From assembly GCA_019722365.1 (NCBI GenBank), contig JADFUC010001351.1, positions 1,984,001 through 2,048,000 of the forward strand: a stretch of 64,000 bases of DNA. The letters are read 5' to 3'. Below the pieces are notes generated by a model, which saw only the letters and a list, made by a program, of their open reading frames with translations, was not told the DNA's origin and made no database searches. Source of the stretch: Lithospermum erythrorhizon (taxonomy: Eukaryota; Streptophyta; Magnoliopsida; Boraginales; Boraginaceae). Positions 1-12,455 of this stretch are shown here, piece by piece (within the stretch, counting starts at the first letter, position 1; the number at the start of each line of letters is the position of its first letter). A program made the position numbers and the translations under genes.

Positions 1-3000
1 GGACATGAAAATCACCAAAGTAGTTTGGAGAAGTTAATTGTGTTACTTAATCGACCTGACCTTTCATTGACTACTTTAATCAATATTAATTATTTGGCTT
101 AGCAGCAAAACCCATAATTCATAAAAGAAGGTAAATGCCTCTGTGATTTAATATTCTAATTTTTTACCAATTACTTCATATTAGGGGATAACCATACGAA
201 TTCTTGAACATGGTCATAAAAATCGATACAAGCAGTATATGTTTTGATAAATATTAAATTAAAATTTGTATATTTTTAACATATGAGATAATTATAATGA
301 CATAGAGTCGTGATTAGTATTTTTAGTTTTCCATTTAATTGAAAAAATTAGTTGTTTCCGGACAATCAATTTAAATTTTGTGAATATGAAAATACACTAT
401 AACTTTGACGTATAAAATTTGTTAGGGTACAAGTGTATAGACTATCAGGTATAACAAAGAGTAAGAACTATGTTTTATCATTGTTCTTATAAAACTATTG
501 TTATATAAAATACTAAGTATTCTAGATAAAAAAAAATTAATTTAAACCATCATACACATTAGAAAAGAGTAGTAACGAGGCAAGCAAACTACGCAAAATG
601 GTGCCTACTTGACAACAATTACAACTTTGCAACGGCTAAAAAACCTGCTTAGAAATTTCGGTCGAGTATCAAGAATGAGTCTACGGGACTGATCCGCTGT
701 AACCTTCAACTGGTTTGGTAAATTAAGTCGGTAAGGAATTAATTGAGCCATTTATTTGTTATTTTATTTTAACAAGCAAAAAACGTGGCTCTTCGTTGAG
801 CTTACACCAAAATTGATTTATAGATTTTATAAATATTATATTTCCTTTAGTTATGTTTGAGCGTAACGACGTCAGATTCTTCAATCATAATTGCAACAAA
901 ACCATCCATAATGGCTCACACGATTTACGGCTTCATAAGACTTATGGCTAATAATGAAGCTCGTTGCAAATTTGTTACATATCTGTGGTAATTATTCACT
1001 CTTTCTTCAAAATTAACAATAACAAGTTCATAATAAAGTTATTAAATAATATGTACATTTTCTTCTTAACATGAATGATAATTACATGTAAAAATTAAAT
1101 ATATTTTTTCAATTTTATTGGATATATGTGATTTGTGAAATAATTGTTGTTCAATTTTATAGATTAGTATTTGTAGAGTTATTTTCTACCAATATCAACT
1201 CCCAAGTAGCAATCAATACATAAAGTTTCATGAGGTCTATGTAACGTTGTTAAACCTCCTGCAATTTTATTTTCTTTTCAAATATATATAAAAATATGAA
1301 ATTAATAGTTTATTACAATATGCACAATTTATCTATTAAAATTAATGATATATACATACAAAAATTGAATATGTTTTACCATGCAATGTATTGACGGCAT
1401 CTGCATTAGTAGCGTTGTCTGTATTATCTTCTTATTACCATCATTTTTTATGTTACTATATTGATAAATGCTTTTAATTGTTCCTTAAATAACATATAAT
1501 GATAAATAATATATAAACTTATAAAATCAAAATCAAAGAATCATAAAGAATGTGAGGGCAACAATAAATAGTATTTATAACGTATTCGCACCGGTTTAAC
1601 AATATTCAACGTAAGTTTGTTGCAATCCATGAAAAATCATTGATTTATTCTTAAATGTAACCATGTTAAGTTTTAGAACAATATATAACACTACTATAAA
1701 TGTGTGTATTTCATTATACAATGCCTAAAAACATGTTAGTAGTTAGTGATCTAAGAATATCTTTAAATTAGTATCATTCTTCGTGTTATTATATATTGAT
1801 AAATGAATTTAGTTTGTCTTTGATAAATATGTAATGATATATGATACATACACTTAAACTAATTAGAGATAATCTTTATTCAAATAATTGTCGGGATCAA
1901 TTTTAACAGAAACGAGATTTTAACAACTTATTATCTTCATTCAATGTTAAAACTCCAAAACAGAAGAAATTTTGAAATGGAATATGTTCTCTTCATTCAA
2001 TGTTAAAAGTATAAACATGTTAGTAGTTAGTTTATAATACTAGCTTCATATTATTATCATTTGTTGATGTTACTATATTGATAAGTGTTATTCATTATTT
2101 CTTTGATAAATCCCACACATAAAATAAAAATATCGAAACAGATTGGGTGGTGGTTAGCAACGGGTTAAATTCACAAATTATCTGAATTTGCCCCCAAATT
2201 TTCACCTACAAATTTAATTCCTAATATTGATGGAAAAATTATGCATATTTCAATAAAACTTTAAACAAATAGCATACTAGATCAACGTTATAAAATCGTA
2301 TCTAAATAATATATATAACAATATATTAATACTAATACTTACGCTACAAATGTAATTACCAATTACTAATGGTAAACCTCCTTTTAAATTCCTAGTAACT
2401 ATAACTAGGTAATGCATCTAGGATTATCATACTAGGAGAGTTGAATCATATAATTGAGTTTGCTAATGCTCGATAATCGTAAAATAAAAACAAAATGAAA
2501 ACCAAGTTTCAACTTTGATTTCTCATCGGCAAAATAGAGACGTCAAAATGAATTTGATGATTAGGTTTTTTGATTAAGAATAACTTAATACATCGTATCT
2601 ATTATTTATAGGTTTCAATTATAACCTAAATGAATAGTTAATGAAGTCGCCTGCTTAATTTAAACTAACTGCTAAGTAAATACTACTAACAAGTTATTAA
2701 CAAAGCTCAATCCACTATTTAAACAATTAAACCGATGTTAATTATTTCGAGTTCAATTAAATCAATAGTTTACGTTGCAGTAAATTATCCATTGAGAATT
2801 TATGATTATAATTAATTTCTCAATTTATCAAATATAATTTAATTTCATACATGGTATAATTAAACATCATCAGAGCAAGGATTTTTCAGTTCTCGATAAT
2901 ACAAACATATAATAATATAATCGAATTAATATTATTATTATAACGATTATGCAATGGATCTAAAGAATCCATAATCCTCAGATATTTAACCGTAATTTAG

Positions 3001-4530
3001 TAATTACAATAACTATTATCAACACTTAGTTTGTAGTAGTCAAGATGAACTAAACTAGTAAATGAATTATTACAACAATCAAGTTATCAAACCAATATTC
3101 ATTACTCTAACAACAGGTTCATTTCATTATTTAACCCCTAATTCAATCATTTCCAACTTAGAAAGGTAATTTTCTCAATGTTCAACTTAGATTTTTATCA
3201 TGCTTGAAATTCAAATAAGCTATTAAATATCTATCTAATTTGCTTTGTCTAAATTATTTAAATTTTTAGACTTCTTAATAAAAAAAGTGTTCCTTTTTTG
3301 AAGTTAAATTTGGATTGTTCTAATAAAAAGTATGTAAACCATTTTTATTTGTTTTTTGTTTTTAGAGGGGATTAAGTTGTTAGTCTTCAATTTTAAAATT
3401 GAAGTGTAAGTTGCTCATTTTCATAATAAGAAAGATTTTGTCAAGATTTGAGATATGTTGAACTATAATATTATGTTATTGTTTCATATTGAACTTCATT
3501 TTGGTTGTTTTATGTTATTCTTTGCATTTTGATTGTTCTATGTTGTTATATGCTAAACAATAATATTTGTTGTTTTATCATTAGTGTTTTTTACTTTTTT
3601 GGCTGATAATTTTTTAATAAGTACAATATATTGTCTGTTCTAAGTTGCTATTAGTTCTATAATAAAAATAGTTTGTTCATTGGAAATTAGGGGTTTTGTT
3701 GACTATAATGGAAGGGGTGGGATTGGGAACTGTGATATATTTTGGGGAGGTGGAACTGAGGCAAGCGAATGATGATAAGATCAATATAAGCTCCAGAATT
3801 CTAGTGGTTCTTTAGACGATTTGGGAGACTTAGTTGAGGTGGACATTAAGTTTATGTTTGGGGGTGAATGTAGCATCGAATCATTCATCATACTGTGATT
3901 CTAAAAATAATTTAACTAGGTTAATATGGGGTTAATGTAAGCCAACATATTAACTCCATTACCCTCAAATCATTCACCCCAAACCTAGGGTAATTAAGCG
4001 TTAATAACACGTTAATTTTTTTTGTTGATGACAAAAACCAATCAATATTTTTCCTCCAAAATTGTTTGTACCATTCTCCTCTCCAAAACCCACCCACATA
4101 TAAATTTCACACATTTTTTTGTATGAACTAAATCTTATTCTACTACTTAGCTTTTTAATTATCGATGTAGATGTTTAATGTTTGTCAGTCAATCATTATG
4201 CTTTACTTTGTCAAAGATGGTTTTATGTGAACTTTGTGATTACTGAAATAAAGATGGTTTTATGTTATTGCAAAAGCATTATTTATTTTTAGCATTTTAT
4301 GTGGTTTAATATATGTTTTTGGAGCGACGGAAAAGATATCCAATTATGTACCGACATATTTCTAATTTGATGAAATGAGTATATATAAAGGGTATAAATG
4401 TACATCATGTTAATTATCAAATAATATTTCTTTTGTTTCCACCTACACAAGTCCCGAACAACATTTTATTAATTTCACCTACATTCATCTACATTCCCCT
4501 AACTCCAGGCTACTCAATGTTTTTACCTCA
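1..4530. other. AT-rich intergenic DNA, no gene seen
   Basis: Both strands carry stops in all frames at short spacing and no frame has recognisable protein motifs. The stretch is rich in A/T runs. A GCAACGG word occurs at 629-635 and 2157-2163, the same word that clusters near 5 kb. The part around 2470-3130 reads like old retrotransposon non-coding DNA, but I could not anchor it to a family. Confidence 0.6.
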
Positions 4531-4759
4531 ATTTTATTCAATTTCATCCAAACAGAAAGCACCACGACATTGTGCTTTATGGAGTTGAAGATCAAGTTGA
4601 ATCTTTGGGGTGTCATAGAAACGATGTTTTATATTTTGGCAATGGATGTAATAAAAACTATTTTTGCATCTTGATATTAGATGCAATATATATAAATGAT
4701 TTATGTATTTTGTTTGTATTATTGCTGCTGTATTTTTTTTTAAAATGCACACTTTTAAC

Positions 4760-5320
4760 AATGAGATAGCAACGGGTTTCAAAGTTTTGCAACAAGCTTC
4801 AAGGAGTATTTGCAATGGGTTTCAAAGTATCAGAACGTAATTTCAAGCTCGCTTAAACACATGGTTTGATATTATGGTGTTCTCAACGTTTCTTTTCACG
4901 CGCCCAAATTTAGCGGGTCTGGTTTTATATATCATGTGAATTTCTGAAGATAATCGACAAGACAAACAGTAAAAAATAAATATTGGCAAGTTGGTATATT
5001 TTTTCATAGCGATTTCTTTCTCGTTTCAAGGCTATAATTGATGCTTATTTTTAGTTTAAGACTTCAAGGTTTTTTAAATTCAAAACAGGCTCCCTCTTAT
5101 TTAAATAAAATTATTTTTATAATTTAACAACGCCTCATTTAATTACCTACCTGCTTGGTAATGCATTGCAATTACTTGCCAATGGTTGGCCATGGGTTTG
5201 TAACAGACTTCATTTATTTGCAACGGCGAACGGAGTTGGAACGGTTTATCACCCATTTCAATCGGGTCAAAGTTTTTTTTTGAACAAAAATATACGGTTG
5301 CAAAACCGTTGCAATTTGCT
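4760..5320. repeat. Cluster of GCAACGG/CCGTTGC motifs, possible CACTA subterminal region
   Basis: GCAACGG occurs at 4769 and 5220, CCGTTGC at 5306 and the near-match CGGTTGC at 5295; GCAATGGG occurs near 4813. Short direct and inverted copies of such a word are typical of the subterminal regions of many plant CACTA (En/Spm) elements, whose ends often carry this same word. I could not find convincing CACTA-type terminal inverted repeats or a target duplication, so the assignment is weak. Confidence 0.25.
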
Positions 5321-5599
5321 TGAACAGAGTTTCGTGTTATTTTTAATTTAGTAGTAAGAGGTATTCCGTTTCTAACTGATGTTAAAAGCTGCGAAGAACT
5401 ACTAATTGCCCCTTTGGAGTATAACTCTTTGATGGGTTAGATTGATAGAAGAATCAGGAGCCTTGAACGTGTTCTTTATGAACTTACATTGTTCATTTTC
5501 TCAAATCTACTTAAATCGAGTGATTTAAGAAGCACTACCACTCTACCAAACAATTAACTTTTTTTAAGTGGAAAATTTAATCAAGCATGTATATGAGCA

Positions 5600-5710
5600 G
5601 TTGAGCACTGAACGTGGAGCATGCAGAGCAACTAAATTGAGTTGTTATGAAGCAACACCTCCTCGTACATGATCGATCAATGTAATTATCTTGACCTACC
5701 ATAGTTAATA
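5600..5710 (+). repeat. Fragment of duplicated upstream segment (copy A)
   Basis: This stretch shares a run of matches with 26030-26165, including AAATTGAGTTGT followed by ATGAAG and later CCTACCATA. A third, shorter relative lies at 22950-23085. It marks the far-upstream edge of the segment duplicated together with the BODYGUARD-like genes. No protein is recognisable in it. Confidence 0.5.
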
Positions 5711-5749
5711 TGAGAATTAATTGTTAAAAATATTTGAAGATTTATTCTA

Positions 5750-8700
5750 AAATTAATTAATTAGATTAGTTATCGAAGGCATAATAATTTAATTTTTGAT
5801 GTGGGACTAAATTCCTTCGCACCCTTTCTACGTGTAACCAATTCAACAATCACGAAACATAATAGTTGGGTGCATAAAAACATTTTGAGCCGTTGCACCC
5901 TATTCTAAATGTTGATAAAATTTTATGACTTTATCCTCTTATTTTCAATCCATTAATGAAATACTTTTAAATAAATTAGTAAACTGCAAAGAAGATTTTT
6001 TATTATTTATAATAGGGGGTACAAAATAAAACTCATTGTAGGGAAAATTCCTCGTTGTGTGTTTTATCAAATCAAGAGGATCGATCGCCCAAACTATGGA
6101 TCCTTGCCGCTTGTCGACGATTTGTGAGACGCCCTGCTTGCTTCGACTGAAGTTTGATCCGGCCCACTTGGCTTGACTCAGCTCGAAATGACTGCTTGGA
6201 TTTGATTGAAACTCTTGATTCGAGCTTGAGCTCGACTTTCGCTTGATAAGCTTGAGCTTTGACTCGAAATATTGATTTGGATTTGATAGAAAGTTCTCGA
6301 GCTCGAAATGATCGATTTTGATGTAAGCTTCGAGCTTGACTCGATTTTGAACCTTGATTTGATTTGATTTGAATGGGCTCTCGGCGAAATGATTGTGATG
6401 TCCCGGTTCCCTGACAGACTCGAGACCTGTCCGACTCGATATGGTCCAAATGGTTTCCAACAGATTCCCCGTTGGTTGCATGACTTGATTCCGCCTGACT
6501 TCGACGGACTTAATGCGCAAACGCTTCATAAATGCGACGGCTTTGAGTACGCCGCGGACTTCTCGCCGGATAAGCCATAGCCTCTTCAGCCGTTAGTGAT
6601 TCATCTTTTGTGGCAGTGACTACGTACGGTATCTTCGCTCTAAATACTGATACGACTCGATTCGAGTAGTAGTTTAAGACTGATATGACTTTGATTCGGT
6701 GAGTGACTCCGAAATTTCTGAGTGACATGACCCACGTAGACTTGCATCGGTGATTTTGACTTAACGAGAGATTTAGTCTCACTGACAAGTTTCAAGCTTA
6801 CGCTTACTTCAAATACTACAATGCCTTGTATATTAACAGAAATAGACAGATGGCGCTAATATTCCAACCTCATACGATACTGACAATCAGATGGGCCTTT
6901 AGTATGAATCCAAATATAGTGGACTATAAATTAGTTGATTCTGAGAGATTTGATTTAATCAACCTCTAAATTTATCAAAATTGAAGTTTATGAATACTGT
7001 GGGTTATATAGCTTAATCCTCAATTATTCGAAGGGCTCTTGAGAACCTTTCATTTCGATTCTCACTGCTTTTACTTCAATTTGAAGGATTATTGCTTGTG
7101 CAATAATCCTTGGATTGTGTGCATATTACGGCCACCTGAGGTTTCCAGCCACCACGTGATGCTTCGGCCGTATGTTCAAAGATTTAATCATGAAATTCTT
7201 GCAACGCTCTCCGAATTTTCTGGCCAAGCTATTCGCTTTTTGTGGTGAATTTATTTTGTATGATTTATGGATGGATTTTCGGTCAAATAAGTGTGTGAGG
7301 GGTTTAGGCGGCGTCTCAAATACTGCCATGACGTACTGCTGATTTCAAGTGATCACGACCTCGATCAATAATTTTGTGCAAAAGATTCCATCATGGATAA
7401 TTTGGAATTACGACGACTGGCAACCCTGGGGTCAGTTCGAAAGTAAGGAAAGTTCCGATTCTTTTTCTATCAACATATTTTCATATCGACTCGGACCTTT
7501 TTCCTCGATTTTGCACCACACGCATTTCCCCGGGAGTTGATTTTGAACCCACATAATCCCGCCGAGCCTCGATTTCAGACCACAAAACTTAGGAGTTCAT
7601 TTTAAACCCTGGCGAGATTATTTTACTGGGCTTGATAAATAAAATTTGGGTTTTGCCGAGCCCCTGACATTTAACGCGAGATCGCTTTCTCGAACCTATT
7701 TCTAGTTCAAACTTAGGGTTAATTAATGTAGAACTCTATTCTTTGACTCAATTAACCTGCGTGGGCTTCGATGACGGAACCCTCGTCATTCGCAGGCTCG
7801 ATTTGAATTTGTGCGCTTAATCGGTAACCCTAATTAGTCACGTAAGCATTCTTTATCGTTTGACCCTTAATTAACTTGATTAATTTTAATTAATTAAATT
7901 ATTTCTGATAAATTTTCATGTTCAATTCCATTCTGATATAGTTGATTATTTAGAAAAAATTTTAGTATTTTTTCACTTGATCGCTTATCTAATGCTTGTT
8001 TATATCACTTCAATATTATCCATCCTTTATTATTTTAGCCATTTATTTAATTTTATTGGTTGAGGACCGGTTCTTCTTTAAAATATAAAATTCTATGACA
8101 CGATTTTATAATTTTTTAATAAAATATTTTTAAGGTAAACGGTAACTTAATTTTGAGATTGATTAATATTAAATGTGATTAGTTAATATGGAGTATTTGT
8201 CATAGATTTTAGGATAATTTTGGGCATTTTATTGATCATTATTTGACTGTTTTAAGTGATTAATTGATAAATATGATTTATTACTTGATTCCGGTGCTTT
8301 TATGATTATTGGGATAAAATATAATTTAGACAGAAAAAATGTTAAAAAGAATTAGCAATGAGTCATATACTCTTCGAAAGAATGACAAAGTCCTGTCTAG
8401 AAACAAAAAATAGAAAATATTTTATGCAAAAAGCCAGACAATTAAAAACTGAATTAATCCATAAAGTCACGTAATCAAGAGAAGAGCATTATTATTTTCT
8501 TGTTTAGAGACGCAGGAGAAAATCAACTAGCAAAGGTTGCAAAGATATCTTACTTTTCATCGCTCCGCCATAATTGTTGTGATTTTATTCTCTGCTTATA
8601 CTTCTAGTTAATTTATACTTTTAAGAATATTATTTATGAATTATTTCAGTATGAGTAGTAGCTAATTTTTCTATTACTAAGAGTTTTGATGTATCCTCAA

Positions 8701-9240
8701 CAAGTGTATTTTCTATCCGGATTTTGTATTTATTATTTATGCACTAGTATTAATCATTGAACTTAATTTGATTCGATTGTTTTAGAATCAATTCTTTTTT
8801 ATACGGTAATCCCCGAGTATTATGTAGTCCTCTATTACAATAGATCACTGAACATTAGCTAATTGAGCCAGTGTTATAATGAAAAGGACGTGTTAATTCT
8901 GGCTCTAACATATTTTTCACGCTGTGTTTTAGGCTACTTAATCGCTTCATAAGCAGATTAATTAAAACTAGAAATACTGTGAACCCGCAAACCGAATCTA
9001 GTATACCGAACTAACAAGAAATCGGACCCTAGTGTTGATAATTCCATTATTTGAGTAGAAAATGTTACTATTAGGTGACATCAATATCCTTGATAATCCT
9101 TTTAATCTATAAGTTTACCCATTTTAAGTTCATTGTTAGTTTAAGTTTAATTAGTTTACTACAATCAATTTCAATCTTTGTTTTCATTTCACCACAAGTA
9201 ATTTACAATAATTTTTTCTAAATAGATCTTTAATCTCCAC
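5750..9240. mobile_element. GC-richer transposon-like insertion in the copy A upstream region
   Basis: Between landmarks shared by the two duplicated loci, copy A has about 3.6 kb (5710-9296) where copy B has about 0.55 kb (26165-26708). The extra DNA differs from its surroundings: 6050-7760 is GC-richer, with degenerate GAGCTCGAAATGA-type repeats near 6180 and 6300. Open frames there (for example 194 codons on the minus strand at 5945-6529) follow the repeats and match no family I know. The block 8340-9240 resembles decayed LTR DNA. A solo LTR or a truncated element is the likeliest reading; ends and family are undetermined. Confidence 0.4.
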
Positions 9241-9295
9241 TTAAGTATTATTATATTATGCTACTGTGTTTCAATAGGAGAAATATAATTTATTT

Positions 9296-9600
9296 CATCA
9301 AATGCATATGGATGGGGATAAAAATTGGAGAATATAATGATGCAATATTGCTTTGACTTGCAACTTCATTTAGGTGAAATTGAATGCAAAGCAAGGGAAG
9401 ATCAGGTTGACCAGAGTTGATTGGGATAATACTAAATGTCTGTTACTAGTTGACTATTGCATGTTGACTTTGAATCCTTCATTAACGCAACTCAGTTTCA
9501 CTGTTCGAGTATATTTCTAAGCTAGTATTGGAGAGTTATTTTCTCAATGATGGTATGTATTTATGTGGTTACCAACCAATAATTTAATGTACCGCCAATA
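9296..9600 (+). repeat. Duplicated upstream segment, copy A
   Basis: This matches 26708-26960 upstream of the second BODYGUARD-like gene. Shared words include ATGATGCAAT, TTCATTTAGGTGAAATTGAA, CAGTTTCACTGTTCGA and a following AATTTAATG...CCAATAT. It is non-coding and lies about 4.6 kb before the copy A start codon, against about 3.4 kb for copy B. It shows that the duplication took in several kilobases of upstream DNA. Confidence 0.6.
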
Positions 9601-9609
9601 TCACTTAGT

Positions 9610-12270
9610 GAGAGAGCTCAGGGACGGACGGAGCTCTATGAGTTTCTTGGCAGTTTGTATCATTATATAACATATAGTGGACGGAGTCTTAACGCTGAAA
9701 GCTAAAAGCATTACATTTAATTAGAAGGATTTTTTTTCTTTATTTAGGGGGACTAATTGTTATATTTTGTCGAAAATTACTTATATTTAAAAAATAAATT
9801 TTAAAAATTTAAAATTTAGAGGAATCACATCTTCGATTTTTTGCCTCCCACACCAATAACATGTGGCTAAATAAAGTTATAAGTTCAATTTTATTGATTT
9901 AATATTTAATTTTACACTTAATCAAATCTAGTTATGAGTAAAATGGTTTTTTTGGTTTTTACAAAATTATATGTTTTTCAACTATCTAGAATAGCATGAT
10001 TTCAGAATACTGACGACAGGACTGTTATAGTACCTATAAGGAATTCATTCTTGAACGGAAAAGTATTCATTATGTATCGATTTAATTGATCGTTAATAAA
10101 AATTATTTTCATTATAAGTAATCATTTTATTTACCAAACGTAATTTTTTCGCAACGAAGTTTCTTGTATCGGTTTCCTAATATTTTTTCATTGGCTACAT
10201 CATTTATTCTTTTAAAAATTATACAATCGATAATTTTCTTAATAAAGATTTTCTAAACGATCAAATAAATTGGTGATTTGATAGAAATATTAAATTTGAT
10301 ACGGGTCCTGTTTGGGGTGTTTTCCATTTTGGAAAATCCTATACTAATCTCACTTTGACTAAATGCAGAAGTTAGAGTGGAGGGATAATGTGAGATAAAT
10401 TTAAAATTTATTAAATTTTGTGCAAAATAAAATTTCCCAATCTTTTTGGGGGATGGAATCACTATTTTTTTATCACCACTATATATTGACAATTTATTTA
10501 TATCCTATGACAAAAGAATGCTTTTTTAAAAAAATCGACTATCATTACTACAAAGCACTGATCCTAGATCTCATCCCGCATCTACTCTGACTAACTCTAG
10601 TGGTCTTATTAAAAGAAGTTAATGAAAATAAACTTATAATACATATTAAATGAAGTTTTGGGTATAATTTATGACTAATTTTGCTTTTTAGTCGTTTATA
10701 CTATCGCATACGCACTTCACTATCTATACTACGATTCTTTTCGGCAGACGTTACCCTAAACTTTTTATCTTTTCTCTGAATCACTATCCATTTTTACCAA
10801 CAAAACACATTTAAGAGACTATTTTTCTCCAACAGTAAACTAAAGTTTATGAATATATTTTATATAATTAAAATAAAACATCACAATTTCTTCTTTAAAC
10901 ATCCACCCTACCCTTCCCATCTCCTTCCCAGCCCCTAAATTTTAACCAACTCTACACTTTTTCTTCGACCTACCCTATCCTATCCTATCTCTACCCTCAT
11001 CCCACTGCCCCTCCCTTCCTTACTACCTTGCCTCCTCCTCTTCTCCCCACCCTCACTTATTTATGGAGATCAGCTTACATTTTATCAGCTTCCAAATCCA
11101 AGAAAACAATCAATTTCCTAAACAATTTCTCACTCAGACACTGCACAAATTTATCACTAAATCATTTTAAACAAATGAAATTCACAAAATCAAGAATGCC
11201 CAACACTTCAAAAGAAAAAATAAATCCTGCACAAAAAAATAAATCTTTGCACAAATCACTAACAATAAAAAAATCACAAAATCAAAAATGCCTAACACTT
11301 CAGCAAACAAAAGGAAAAATAACGGTAATAAATTTCCATTAAATCAATAAATAAAAACTAAATTCACAAAATCAAGAATGCCCAACACTTCAATTTTTCA
11401 AAAGAAAAAAAATGAAAAACAAAACCAACATACCAAATTAACAGATCAAACACTGCATTACAAATCCAAGAAAGATCTTAACTTTAATAAACCCCAATTC
11501 ACTACATACCAGACTTTAGTGGACCATAATTGACTCTTAACTGATTTATGGAGTCAGTGCCTCAAAAGTCCGTGAATATTTTCTTTAGTCTCACTGCTTT
11601 CTCAAGTCTATAAAATACTAGTTGCTCACCATCTTTAAGCCTACACATATCAAGAATCTTCAATAACATAATCTTATTTAGCTATGAATGTGAAACATGG
11701 TTTACCCTTTGCAATTTCACTTCTGTTGCTTGCTTGTTGGTAGTCGTGCAAGGAAGGCGGGAGAATTGCGGTCTACTGAGACAAGGAGGGAGGGGTGAGG
11801 TAGGTAGTAGAATAGTTCAAAGAATAGCAAGTCATCAAAAAAAAGTGAGTGTGAGATGATGTGCATATAAAAATATTACAGAGTGCTATATTTTAATTAT
11901 ATAAAATATATCCTAAATCCAATTTATTGTTAGGCAAAATATGAGTTACGTAATTAAAATCACATACATAAAATGAAAATGTCAGAATTAGCCTAATTTT
12001 ATTTTGGCAAAATCTTCTAACATACATGTACAATAATGGGGATTAATGGCTCGTTATAAGTTTACGAATAACTATTATTGATCGATCAATGTCAAGCTAG
12101 TTAATGACGACGTTTCACAATTGTAGCAATTGATTATTGCAAGTTAAGGAGGAGTACTACTTGGCACTTATACAACGACGTTCACTATATAGTCAAGTTT
12201 AGAGTCGTAAATTCTTCAGATTTGGGTGGTGGAATCACTTTTTGAATCAAATGCATTATGCATACATTAT
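9610..12270. other. Intergenic DNA with a short tandem repeat
   Basis: No convincing gene. The stretch near 10300 (GGGTCCTGTTTGGGG) resembles the end of a hAT- or PIF-type element, but no partner end was found. A pyrimidine-rich tract covers about 10900-11050. The 104-codon frame at 11028-11342 is lysine/asparagine-rich, runs through the repeat described separately, and is not credible as a protein. Confidence 0.5.
11181..11392. repeat. Three copies of a 30-bp motif at about 91-bp spacing
   Basis: A 30-base motif beginning TTCACAAAATCAAGAATGCC and ending CAACACTTCA occurs at 11181-11210 and 11363-11392, with a slightly diverged copy at 11273-11302. The spacers are A-rich. It reads as a small degenerate tandem repeat. 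Confidence 0.6.
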
Positions 12271-12275
12271 TTTCA

Positions 12276-12455
12276 TTGAAGGTTTTTACCTTTCTATAGC
12301 TTTTCCAAAAGTCTGACATTTTATTTTATATAGAATGAATCAACAATCGACAATAATAGTGCAACTTCAGAATTAATTCAAACACTCACTCTAACACAAT
12401 ATTTCTCTTTTTGGCTAATTTTCATAATGTATGTCACTCTAGCTATTCAAGGTGA
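12276..12455 (+). promoter_or_regulatory. Promoter/leader segment shared by both BODYGUARD-like copies (copy A)
   Basis: This aligns with 30084-30230 just upstream of copy B: both have TTTACCTTTCT, CTAGC/ATAGC plus TTTTC, AGAATGAATCA and TCATAATGTATGTCACT. In copy B the segment ends about 140 bases before the ATG. In copy A it sits about 1.7 kb before the ATG because other DNA intervenes. Confidence 0.55.

Noticed and set aside
5797..5815. GATGTGGGAC, the reverse complement of a plant snRNA upstream element
   Set aside because: No TATA at the proper spacing and no snRNA sequence follows; the word is common in plant intergenic DNA.
5945..6529. 194-codon open frame on the minus strand
   Set aside because: It runs through degenerate GAGCTCGAAATGA-type repeats, overlaps other open frames in the same GC-richer patch, shows serine/lysine/asparagine-rich filler and no domain, and lies in DNA that looks like a transposon insertion.
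11028..11342. 104-codon open frame
   Set aside because: It spans a pyrimidine tract and the 91-bp repeat; lysine/asparagine-rich translation follows from A-rich DNA.
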